Shown here: positions 55,613 to 64,000 of the stretch, piece by piece
Position numbering within the stretch: the stretch's first letter is position 1
How the letters are laid out: each line of letters starts with the position of its first letter
Assembly (NCBI GenBank): GCA_030323885.1
Contig: CM059199.1
Location: 1,695,923 to 1,759,922 of the forward strand
DNA: 64,000 nt
Source: Branchipolynoe longqiensis
Lineage: Eukaryota; Annelida; Polychaeta; Phyllodocida; Polynoidae
Reading direction: 5' to 3'
The notes under the pieces: model-generated
The model's input: the letters and a program-made list of their open reading frames with translations, nothing else
The model's database searches: none
What the model was told of the DNA's origin: nothing
Position numbers and translations under genes: made by a program

Positions 55613-55800
55613 AAAGTCATGGAACCCAGTATCATGGGGGTTGATGACAATGGGAAATATTGCACCTAGAGAAGGAAATCGAACCCACATCTCTTGCATT
55701 CTGGGTTAGTGTGCTAACCATTACGCCACTTATGCTCCCTGATGTCATCACCTGTCTTCCTTGCCTGAGAGGTCAGTGCAGACTACCATAATATATATAT

Positions 55801-55982
55801 ACAGTAAACCCTCTCTAAATGGACAGACGTTGGGACCGACTTTAAGTGGTCCATTTAGGGAGTTGGTCGGTTTAGGGAGGTAGAATATGGTTACAATGGT
55901 ATTGTTGTGACCCACGTAAAGCGATGGGTATAGGGGAGTGGTCGATCTGGGGAGGTGCTCGGTTAAAGAGGTTTCGCTGTAT
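55801..55982. mobile_element. CAGTAAACCCTCTCTAA-type MITE (family P)
   Basis: ACAGTAAACCCTCTCTAAATGG at left, GTTAAAGAGGTTTCGCTGT at right, TATATA flanks. Confidence 0.8.
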
Positions 55983-56334
55983 ATGTAATACTTTTAATGT
56001 AAAGTAAAGTATATTATTATGATCAGCCTACTATTCTTATTTTCAAATATCTTCAAAGTGACAAATGTACTTCTGATATATATGTGGTGTATAGCGTATT
56101 ATGCGAGTATAAAAATACGAAGGGAATTCCCTATTATTCTATATTATTATTATTACTTCATACTATTGTTATTCTCCGTAAGACTATGCACTTGACTGGT
56201 GGCGCCACCTGCGCTCACCCCACCCTCCACCTGGCCGACATTGTCAGTCGTGCTGCAGGATTTTTATGTAGTAGTCTGCACTGACCTCTCAGGCAAGTAA
56301 CCACATAGACAGGTAGGCGTGGGTAGTGTGGTGA

Positions 56335-56600
56335 TATCAGGGAGCCTAAGTGGTGTAATAGTTAGCACACTGGCCAGGAATGCAAAGAGATGTGGGTTTG
56401 AGGCCTGCTCTAGGCGCAATATTTCCCATTTTCATCACCCCCACAACAGTGGTGCTGTGACCAGGATCCTGTACAAGTTACACACTGCATGGTTGTTGAA
56501 CCTACCCTGTGTATTCACGTGTTAGTGTATTGCCTGTATGTATGTAATTGCAAGCATTAAAAGACTTACAATTTACATGGGGATGAGTGTAGTAGTCTGC
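56335..56600 (+). mobile_element. SINE-C copy, single-unit form
   Basis: GGGAGCCTAAGTGGTGTAAT, AGTTAGCACACTGGCC, GATGTGGGTTTGAGGCC, then AATATTTCCCATTTTCATCA, one array-type unit (TGTACAAGTTACACACTGC-ATGGTTGTT) and GTAATTGCAAGCATTAA. An adjacent head fragment (56660-56712) follows a repeated GTAGTCTGCACTGACC block. Confidence 0.65.
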
Positions 56601-56710
56601 ACTGACCTCTCAGGCAAGTAACCACATATACAGGTAGGCATTGGTAGTGTGGTGATATGAGGGAGCCTAGGTGGTGTGACGGTTAGCACACTGGCCCGGA
56701 ATGCAAAGAG

Positions 56711-56712
<2 letters not shown>

Positions 56713-56753
<41 letters not shown>

Positions 56754-56872
56754 CCTCAGACCAAACTAACATTGATCATCACAATCAGCCTAATCAAATG
56801 GATCTAAAGAATACATTAAAAACCAAAAATATTGCTGGAAACTCAAAACCATCGGGTTATGCAACTTTAATA
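56713..56872. repeat. (TA)n run and family T MITE end
   Basis: TA dinucleotides at 56712-56751. At 56840-56872 AAAACCATCGGGTTATGC-AACTTTAA is the terminus of family T without its partner. Confidence 0.7.
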
Positions 56873-57290
56873 ACAGAGCCCACAAGAGGGCAATCGTCAT
56901 AATTCACCCCGGGTGACACTACCCCTACCACACCATCTCACCTCGGGAAGCCCATGTGTAAATAGCTTTACCTGCCGGGCCGAGCAAATTGCCGGCGCGG
57001 CCCGCCACAGGGGACATAAAACCAACATTAAGTGAGACGTGCCCTTGCTGAGCCCACGGACCGGGTGTTTGTTGATTATGGGTGAAGGTAAAGGTTAGCG
57101 TCGGTCTCCCGCGACTGTCTCCAGTCACGATACCCCCCCGGTGCATCTATGACGGATCCCCACACCCTTCCCTCCCCCTCTGCCCCCCCCCCCCCCCACA
57201 GCTGGAACCCCCCCCCCCCCTCCTCCCCCTACATACCTGGACGACCCCCCCCCCCCCCTCCCTGCACTTGGCGCCCGTCCCTCGATCCTG
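56873..57290. other. No gene seen; GC-rich with poly-C runs
   Basis: Contains TGCCGGCGCGGCCCG near 56990 and several C12-C17 runs at 57185-57260. No recognisable product. Confidence 0.4.
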
Positions 57291-57622
57291 GCCGAATGAG
57301 TTGAGTATCCGTCTCCCGTTTTGGTAGATCGTCGGATTTGAACCCTGTTCGCATAAAATTTGATGCTCGTCGCTTCCTAGCCAGGCGCTCGGCATTATTA
57401 GGATTAGGGCAAGGACTGGTTCGCTCAGTGTAAGGATAATGTGACTGAGTGAGTGGGATATCAGGTCATGGTGGCATGGAGGTGGCATGCTGATGGCCTG
57501 GTCTCCCAGTGGGGCAGTACTATAAAGTCGCCATGACTGTGTACTGTCACAAGTCGGTAAGCGGCCTGATATGACCTTAATTGTTGCCAGGACGTAACAC
57601 TCCAACAACCAACCACCACATG
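57291..57622 (+). mobile_element. SINE-A copy
   Basis: Head truncated at GGCCGAATGAGTTGAGTATCC, full body, tail GTTGCCAGGACGTAACACTCC with CAACCAACC end. Confidence 0.8.
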
Positions 57623-58040
57623 GTGTACTTTACACCATCGGCTCCAGCGCTAAAGCCCCCCTCCCCCCACCCACCCAACCACCCCCTCCCACCCCACCCA
57701 TGGAGCATTTGTGAAGAGGTCGCCAGGGGGCGACACTTGCGAGGTGTCGCCATGGCCGAGGTGACACGAGACCGCGCCATTTCGTCCAGCAAAACTCGCA
57801 CCTAGTTACGCTGAGGGGTTGACTATAGAGTCGCCAGAGTTTTGATGTATTAGACGATGGCACGATGGTGTTGCGGGTGCATCTGCCCCTCCATGGAACT
57901 CCAGCTATCTCACGCCAACCGCCCCTTGCCTGACTGGGTCTATCTACGACGTATTGTGATGGACATGCCCTCCTTAAAGTTGTGCCATATCATGGTTTTG
58001 AGGGTCTGCCATCTATCTATTTATATGTCTAGTATATATA
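57623..58040. other. No gene supported
   Basis: Short frames only, with C-rich runs near 57655. A GGTGTCGCCATGGCC word at 57740 has an ATG in good context, but the frame ends within 20 codons. Confidence 0.35.
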
Positions 58041-58231
58041 CAGCAAAACCTCTCTAACCAAACACCTCCACAGATCGACCACTCCCCTATATCGATCGCT
58101 TTAGTTGGGTCCCAAACGATACCTGTACAATACCATTGTAATGAAAAGAAAAACTCCCTAAATCGACCACCTCGCTAAATGGACCATTTAAAGTGGGTCC
58201 AATGATCGGTCGAGTGAGCGAAGTTTTACTG
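58041..58231. mobile_element. Family P MITE
   Basis: CAGCAAAACCTCTCTAACC at left, GAGCGAAGTTTTACTG at right, TATATA flanks. Confidence 0.8.
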
Positions 58232-58334
58232 TATATATATAGATATATATATATAGATATACATATTGATGTTCGGTGGCACCAAATCCACTCTGAAACA
58301 GGCTTTCACAAATGACTGACACATGTATACCGGT

Positions 58335-58537
58335 AGAGTAAAACCTCGCCAAATCGACCGACCATGGGACCAACTTTAAATCGTCCAGTTAGGGAGGTGA
58401 TGGGTTTAGAGAGTTAAACAAAATTTGTTGTAATGATATTATATGGGCGATCGTTTGGGACCCAAATAAAGCAATCGATATAGGGGGGTGGTCAATCTGT
58501 GGAGGTGTTCGGTTAGACTTAGCAAGGTTCGACTGAC
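58335..58537. mobile_element. Family P MITE
   Basis: AGAGTAAAACCTCGCCAAATCG at left, GTTAGACTTAGCAAGGTTCGACTG at right; same layout but opposite to the preceding copy. Confidence 0.75.
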
Positions 58538-58679
58538 ACTGGTCTACGAGAATGCTGCAGGTGGTGCCACCGGTACAGTGTTGGGTCTTACGGAATATAA
58601 CAATATTGATAATAATTCCCTTACGTAACTGTATTCTTGCATAATTAGTTATACATCATATATATATAATAGTATGTAT

Positions 58680-58712
<33 letters not shown>

Positions 58713-58718
<6 letters not shown>

Positions 58719-58952
58719 GAGTTCAGACGCAAAGCGATGTAAACACCAATCCAAAAATGTAGTTTAGAAAAAAGATTTGTACATGAAAATCATTTTAATT
58801 CTCACTAATTTCCGTTTCATAATATCACATGCTTATGGAGCAATGTACAAAGAAGATATATAAAAAAAAATAGTTGTTGAGGGTTTGATTCCAAAGTTTA
58901 TCTCTATTTTTGGATCGGCGTTTACCTGGTTTTGCGACTGAACTCTTCATGT
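58713..58952. mobile_element. GAAGAGTTCA-type MITE (family E)
   Basis: ATGAAGAGTTCAGACGCAAAG, CACCAATCCAAAAATG at left; TTGGATCGGCGTTTACC, TGCGACTGAACTCTTCAT at right. TA-rich flanks. Confidence 0.8.
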
Positions 58953-58969
58953 GTATGTATATATATACA

Positions 58970-59300
58970 TAAGGCGCGCCAGTACCCATTTGCGCCCGGC
59001 GAGGCGCGTTGCTGGACATGACGGGTCACGTGGGCTGCTGCCTCTGGCACCTGTCCACTCCGGGCCGTGAGCAGTTCAGTCCCGGCGACCAGTGACCGGG
59101 AGCAGCTCGAGGACAAGCGGCAGTGACGGCCACTTAGCGGCCACACGCCGCATACAGACGACCGCCTAGGCCGCCAGATAGATTCGCCGCCAATCGACGG
59201 CTGCAAGAATAACCGGCACTTCTGGCGGAAGTGCTATACGCAGCCAATAGACTACATCACCATTCCAGCGGCGCAGTGCATTGTGGGATGCGTAGAAGAA
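58970..59300. promoter_or_regulatory. CpG-rich promoter-like block with ETS, CCAAT and ZNF143-like motifs
   Basis: A 330-bp GC/CpG-rich block in AT-rich surroundings. Contains a CACGTG E-box (GGTCACGTGGG, near 59024), GGCGGAAGTG (ETS type, 59225-59234), CCAAT (59244), and AGTGCATTGTGGGATGCGTAG (59276-59296), close to the ZNF143 site on one strand. This combination is typical of broad, often bidirectional promoters. No exon of a known protein is recognised on either side. Confidence 0.45.
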
Positions 59301-60069
59301 AAACAAACCCCCGAGGAGCACATGGCACATGCTAATACATTGGGTGAAGCTATGAAATGTGCTAGTTTCACCTCATCTCAGCTCTTGTTTGAAACATAGA
59401 ATACCAACTAACAAAATATATATAATAAATTAAGATATTAATCTTTTATCCAGCATTACATTTATCAATATAATCAGCACATCTTATGCCATTTGCATTT
59501 AGATTTAGGCAAATCTGGGCACTCAGACTAGTTTTAGAGCCATAGCCAGAGTCAGTTTTACTTATGTTATTAATGTTTATATTTATATCCTATTGTTAAT
59601 GACATATGTAGAAGGAGAAAATGAGTAGGGTTAATCAGATATTGGTTATATATTTCCCTGAAACAAGTGTTTGTTCACACATTTGGCATTTTAATATTTA
59701 GAATAAGAATTAGTAATCGTAATGTGGATATCATCCTTAAAGTGATTGATTGTTTTGTGTGGAATTGTATGTTTCTTAGCTCAAAATGTTTAGCTATGGC
59801 TAGTTTTGTCTTAGATATATTCATCAGATCATTATATTGCATGTGTGCATACATCTTTATGCCAAATTCTTATGTATTTCTATTCATTTTGAATAAAATC
59901 GAAGTTATTCCCTATGCGTATCGGCTAACTCAATGGCTGTACGCATTTGCCTTGCTGCCAATGCCGTTTTTGGCGCATGCACAGTCGGAACGGTGATCTC
60001 ATCTATTGTGGGCAGCCTTGGGTGGCGCCCACCTAACCAGAACACGCATCGACATCATCGGCGCAGGAG
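59301..60069. other. No gene supported
   Basis: AT-rich DNA. A 109-codon frame (59667-59996) reads as hydrophobic low-information peptide. Could be the first intron or 5' region of a transcript from the block at 58970-59300. Confidence 0.35.
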
Positions 60070-61011
60070 TTTTAGTTAGTGAATGTTGGAGGATAGTTAT
60101 TACCTACCATCAGTTATACAGTGATATATATATATATGTGTTAACCAGACGGGATGGCCGAATGAGTTAGAGCGTCCGTCTCCCATGCTGGTATATCATG
60201 GGGTCGTGGGTTCGAACCCTGGTCGAGTCAAACCAATGACTTAAAAATGTATACTTGTTGCTTCCTAGCCAGGCGCTCGGCATTATTAGGACAGGGCAAG
60301 GACTGGTGTGCTCAGTGTCAGGATAATGTGACTGAGTGGGATACCAGGTCATGGTGCCAGCGGCCTGGTTTCCTAGTGGGACTGCACTATAAAGTCACCA
60401 TGAGTGTGCACTGTCACAAGTCGGTACCCCTCCTGATATGACCTTAGATGTTGCTAGGACGTAAAACAACAACAAACAAACAAAATATATATATGTGTGT
60501 GTGTGAATGGATATATATACATATATAACATGTTACTTAGTGCTTGTTGGAGGATAGTTATTACCTATCATCAGTTATACAGTGATATATGTGTGTGTGT
60601 GTGTCTGTGAATGGATATATATACATATATAACACATATACGTAGATACATACACATGCACATACACATATGTATTACCTACAATCAGTTATATAGTGAT
60701 ATATATATACCTGTATATATGTGTGTGTGAATGGATATATATTATACATATATAATATACATATATATACATACATAGACACATATACATGTGTATACAC
60801 TTACACATATGTATTACCTACCATCAATTATATAGTTATATATATACATGTACATATATGTATGTGTGTGAATGGATATATATATATATAATATACATAT
60901 ATATGCACATACATATACATAGACACATAGACATGCACTTACACAAATGTATTACCTACCATCAATTATATAGTTATATATACATGTATATATATGTGTG
61001 TGTGTGAATGG

Positions 61012-61040
<29 letters not shown>
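60070..61040. repeat. Four-unit ~150-195-bp tandem repeat, first unit split by a SINE
   Basis: Units carry TTACCTACCATCAGTTATA, CAGTGATATATA, GTGTGTGTGAATGGATATAT and ACATATATAA. Repeats of TTACCTA(C/T)(C/A)ATCA(G/A)TTATA occur near 60100, 60560, 60675, 60815 and 60955. The array ends in (TA)n at 61015-61044. Confidence 0.75.
60148..60484 (+). mobile_element. SINE-A copy, best preserved
   Basis: GACGGGATGGCCGAATGAG (box A) and GGGTTCGAACCCTGG with a perfect palindromic box B (about 60207-60219). Full body, tail TTGCTAGGACGTAAAACAAC and AACAAACAAACAAAA end. ATATATATATGTG on both sides is a plausible target duplication. It is the best reference copy for the family. Confidence 0.85.
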
Positions 61041-61044
<4 letters not shown>

Positions 61045-61047
<3 letters not shown>

Positions 61048-62079
61048 CGCCTTAAGGTCGGAGCATCTCACATAAATCCGGAAATTATAACTAGATACAA
61101 TTCAAATCAGATATGTTACAGAGATACTAAGCTTTGTCTTGCCTTTCTGTGGGTTTTTTGTGGGTTATTTTTTGTAAATATGTTTATTCTACTGAAGAAG
61201 TATTTTGTCAGTACCGAAACACTGGTCTTCCAACCATTTTCCAATTCAGGGTTATTTACACAAAAGGTATATAGAATAAGATATACAATAAATGTTGAAT
61301 ACACAATTTTCAGCATGAAACACAATGAAATTCTGTAACACAAATGTTCCATAGCAATAGATCAATATTAGTCAGATCAATATGAGTATTTACATGGTAT
61401 TTCGAATGTAATCAGAAGTTATCTTCTGTATTCATTCGGTAAAGTTGTCGTAAGTTTTAATGTAGGGTCTGGTCAGTTGTAGTTAGGCAAGTGGTATATA
61501 AATGTCAGTTTGTTAGAAATATTCTAGTGTTACTCTAGTGTAGTTAGTTATGTGAGTTCATGAACTATGCTGTTGGAGTGCGGGTGTTAGTAATACACTG
61601 GACCAGCTGTGACCGGTGAAGCAGTTGAACCAATTGAAGTGCATTTTGGTCTTAAATTTTACATTTCTATTCGAACTGTCTCTGTCATTGTATATGGTTG
61701 ACTGGAAATAACGGAGTAACAGCAAAAAATAAAAGGGGTGGGGTTAACGAGATGAAATGATTTTGATAATGAACCCATTTTCAGTCTCAGTGATTCAGCC
61801 ACTATTGTCTGTGAGATAAATTTCACAAGACATAAGTAACTACAATTGGAATACATCACATTACAATGCATACTATTCAGCTCATGTGAGTTGGGTGAGA
61901 CAAAAGTGCACATGGAAGCAGATCATCCAAGCCCACAGACTTTGGGAGGAAAAATACCCCAATATCTTATCGAAGCACATACCGTCAATCTCTAACATTA
62001 CTTGCCTTTCATTTAAATAGTCTTAGTGGCGAAACAAAGAGACATATTTCACATTTGTCAAAGATCAACAGTTGCTTAC
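61045..62079. other. No gene seen; apparently repeat-free
   Basis: None of the dispersed families is recognised. Frames are short. May be intron of the candidate minus-strand gene. Confidence 0.35.
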
Positions 62080-62289
62080 CACCCATGGAGTAAGTGTTGG
62101 TGTGAAGGAACATACCAAATTCCTGGTGGGTGTGATTTATACTCATGGCAACATCCGGATGCCGAAGCTGTTTACACTGAGTGTTTATAGAAGAAATGGC
62201 ATGTGTTGTATGACCTGCCATCACATGAGGGGCCCAAACGCCACGCTGGTCCTCAGGGCTTGAATATGTATCTTCGGAGTAACTCTCCA
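62080..62289 (-). CDS. Candidate internal coding exon, unknown product
   Basis: A minus-strand open frame reads across this region. It is bounded by CCACACATATCAG (acceptor, AG at 62290-62291 on the complement) and GGGTG-GTAAGC (a good donor, 62079-62074). The enclosed 210 bp is a multiple of three and has phase 1 at both ends, so the exon could be skipped without a frame change. The peptide has mixed, non-repetitive composition (YSEDTYSSPEDQRG, APHVMAGHTTHAISS, HTHQEFGMFLHTNTYSMGG). I do not recognise the family. An alternative acceptor AG at 62314-62315 would add 24 bp. A chance open frame remains possible. Confidence 0.35.
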
Positions 62290-62707
62290 CTGATATGTGT
62301 GGAGGTGGGAAAGCTGTGACTTGGTGTGTGTACAGGACCGGAAGTGGGATTTTTTTCTTCAGGGATGATAATGGTTTCAGGCAAAGAAAGGTGGAAATCA
62401 AGCCGAGATTATTTATACTGACGCACAATTTCTGTTTACACCTATATTGAAATGGCCCTAGGCTGTGAAAAGAAACCCTTGAAATCCGCCTAAAAATGGA
62501 AAAAAATATCATCCCTGTTGTTTGATTTTCAGTCTTTTCATTCAAATGGTAAATACACTATATTTCCCAGGACTGCACTCTGCACTGGAAACAACTGTAC
62601 AGCAATAATCCTCGCTAGATTGCTGCTCATGAGGCATATGGCTCTAGGTGCAAAATACATCTAAATATTGGGGAAAGATAGGGCTCGTAGCGGGGCACTA
62701 ACGCCAA

Positions 62708-62790
62708 CTTCCGGTGTAAAAGCTGAAACTGTGACGCATCATGCAGGCTCATAGCTTCAGTCCTCCATAAGGGACCAGTGGAAGCGGGAA
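62708..62790 (-). repeat. Solitary unit related to the 53.5-kb minisatellite
   Basis: Complement reads CTGGTCCCTTATGGAGGACTGAAG and GCCTGCATGATGCGTCAC, close to the 58-bp unit. Confidence 0.55.
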
Positions 62791-62803
62791 TACAAAACTA
62801 TTA

Positions 62804-62996
62804 CAGTAAAACTTCTCTAACCGACCACCACCACAGATCAACCACTCCCCAATATTGACTGCTTTATTTGGGTCCCAAACGATCGCCCATACGATAGCAT
62901 TGAAACGATAAAAAAAAACTCCCATAACCGACCACCTCCCTAAATGGACCAGTTAAAATCGGTCCCATGGTCGGTCGATTTAGAGAGGTTTTACTG
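62804..62996. mobile_element. Family P MITE
   Basis: CAGTAAAACTTCTCTAACCG at left, TTTAGAGAGGTTTTACTG at right. Confidence 0.85.
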
Positions 62997-63193
62997 TATT
63001 GGTTTTCCTGGTTCCTCTGGTCCCTGCTGGTAGTAGTAGTAAACATAGTAATCCTCCACCCACCTGTGTATGCAGGCGGCAAGGTCCACAGCTACAACGT
63101 ACAAGTGAAGTGCATCACCCACCCACTGCCCCACTATCTATGACCTGCTCCCACTGTTTTGCCCCCTGTATCTGACTTGCACGCTGCATCGCT

Positions 63194-63403
63194 TTATTGG
63201 ATTGATGCAGTGTTCTCCCAGCCCTCCATTGCCTGTTTAGTGGCCTGCTGGGTACCAGCATCAGTGTCGCGGAAGAATTGTATTCCCAGTAATCTCTGGA
63301 TTCTTAACCATCTACCATAGCGATACGTCAAAAGTAAAATGGCTTCTTCCACAAAAGCCGGGTACTTCTCATATGTGCTTCGGAAGGAAGCCATGATGTA
63401 CAC
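63194..63403 (-). CDS. Possible small open frame, unknown
   Basis: About 66 codons from ATGGCTTCC (63392-63390, context CATCATGG) to TAA at 63194. The product is balanced in composition and mildly helical (YEKYPAFVEEAILLLTYRYG, RWLRIQRLLG, QQATKQAMEGWEN). It lies on the same strand as the candidate exon at 62080-62289, 0.9 kb upstream in transcription direction. No known domain is recognised; it may be a transposon remnant or chance. Confidence 0.2.
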   Translation of the reverse strand: MYIMASFRSTYEKYPAFVEEAILLLTYRYGRWLRIQRLLGIQFFRDTDAGTQQATKQAMEGWENTASIQ

Positions 63404-63810
63404 TAATTATGGCCGCAAACAAAGCATTGCGTCCCTTCAATAATGCAGATACGTTATTTCTGTATGGAACGCACATTAAATGGGACGGGGGATTATGCCC
63501 ACACTGCATATTTGAAGTGCTGATACCACAGGGGAACAATACAACTTGTCTCTGTGAAATACTGAGCTCTAGGGGCGAGCATTGCTCTTTAAATTGTGAA
63601 TATTGCAGTAAAGCGGGCATTTGAGGCAGTTCTGATCTCGTTATGTTGTACCAAGGTACTGCGAATATATGGCGCATATTAATTCATTATAATTATTTTT
63701 ATTTATTGGTGCTTTGCATCATAGTCTCCTTTCTCTTTTTGCCTGTATTGATTTCACTATACAAACCGCTTACACAAACCACAGATTCCAGCCGTGGACT
63801 TTAAAATAGG

Positions 63811-64000
63811 GTAATTTTAGGTGTAATCGGAATGGGTATCTACGTGCGACAGTGAACACTCATGGCGATTTCATAGTGTGGGCACACTTGGAGGCAGCAC
63901 CAGGATCCGATACCCCACTCAGTCACCTTGTCCTGATTGTGAGCTAAGCAATCCTTGCAGTATCCTATATAAAGCAAATGCCAGAATATGAAGTGACAAG
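63811..64000 (-). mobile_element. SINE-A copy, cut by the window edge
   Basis: GTAATTTTAGGTGTAATCGGAATGGG, then CACTCATGGCGATTTCATAG, CCCCACTCAGTCACC, and GAATATGAAGTGACAAG at the edge; diverged. Confidence 0.6.

Larger units (their letters stand above)
55120..55742 (-). mobile_element. SINE-C copy enlarged by a 27-bp array and a second insertion
   Basis: Head at right (complement of GGGAGCATAAGTGGCGTAAT, GGTTAGCACACTAACCC). The middle is expanded into about 13 units (55255-55610), and the 3' part continues to about 55120. The copy at 56335-56600 has a single unit at the same place. Confidence 0.7.

Noticed and set aside
55049..55669. 206-codon frame with repeated 9-residue motif, which could suggest a repeat protein
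   Set aside because: The 27-bp unit is inside a SINE-derived element and is open on both strands by virtue of its length.
60148..60230. tRNA gene with box A and box B
   Set aside because: No cloverleaf with paired acceptor ends; repeated many times with the same downstream body, so a SINE head.
62009..62545. The full 178-codon minus-strand frame as one protein
   Set aside because: The first ~75 codons look intronic; only the part between the splice signals is reported.

Overview
The window is non-coding-rich invertebrate genomic DNA with spliced genes, abundant SINEs, MITEs, microsatellites and C/G homopolymer runs. The one secure host gene is the homeobox exon of a central-class Hox gene (9295-9614, + strand). 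Its homeodomain has RRMKLKKE rather than RRMKWKKE, followed by an IKDLN peptide. That combination places it in the Ubx/abd-A/Lox2/Lox4 group. Together with two kinds of tyrosine-recombinase (YR) retrotransposon, this suggests a lophotrochozoan (mollusc, brachiopod or relative). The species cannot be fixed from sequence alone. The 5' exon with the hexapeptide is not in the window, so the intron 5' of the homeobox exceeds 9 kb if the first exon is upstream.

Layout. 0-9 kb: CpG-rich promoter-like block, then SINEs, MITEs and fold-back repeats filling the upstream (probably intronic) side. 9.0-10.1 kb: a partly duplicated splice-acceptor region, the homeobox exon, and a 3' flank with three evenly spaced ETS-type sites. 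10-14 kb: simple repeats, a three-unit tandem repeat and one MITE. 14.1-19.7 kb: a stretch almost free of the dispersed repeats found elsewhere, with NF-Y/CRE and NRF1-like motifs. 19.7-24 kb: TTAA-type MITEs and a SINE interrupted by a fold-back element.

24.4-30.0 kb: a structurally complete Ngaro-like YR retrotransposon on the minus strand (gag, RT-RNase H, YR) with split direct repeats in the order A1-ORFs-B1-A2-B2, lying in a (TA)n tract. 30-34.5 kb: nested SINE/MITE copies. 34.6-40.3 kb: a DIRS1-like YR retrotransposon on the plus strand (gag, RT-RNase H-methyltransferase-like, YR). It has inverted terminal repeats and an internal complementary region that records its circle junction; its coding frames are broken.

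40.5-64 kb: a dense mosaic of MITEs, three types of tRNA-derived SINE, a 1.2-kb polypyrimidine tract, several minisatellites, a CpG-rich promoter-like block near 59 kb, and one candidate minus-strand internal exon (62080-62289) of unknown product.

How the parts relate: the YR elements supply their own gag, RT and recombinase and integrate by recombination at short cores (ATT for the DIRS-like copy, TA-rich for the Ngaro-like copy). The SINEs have no coding capacity and carry two alternative 3' tails, suggesting different LINE partners. The MITEs are non-autonomous DNA elements whose transposases are not in the window. No family assignment here rests on a database search.
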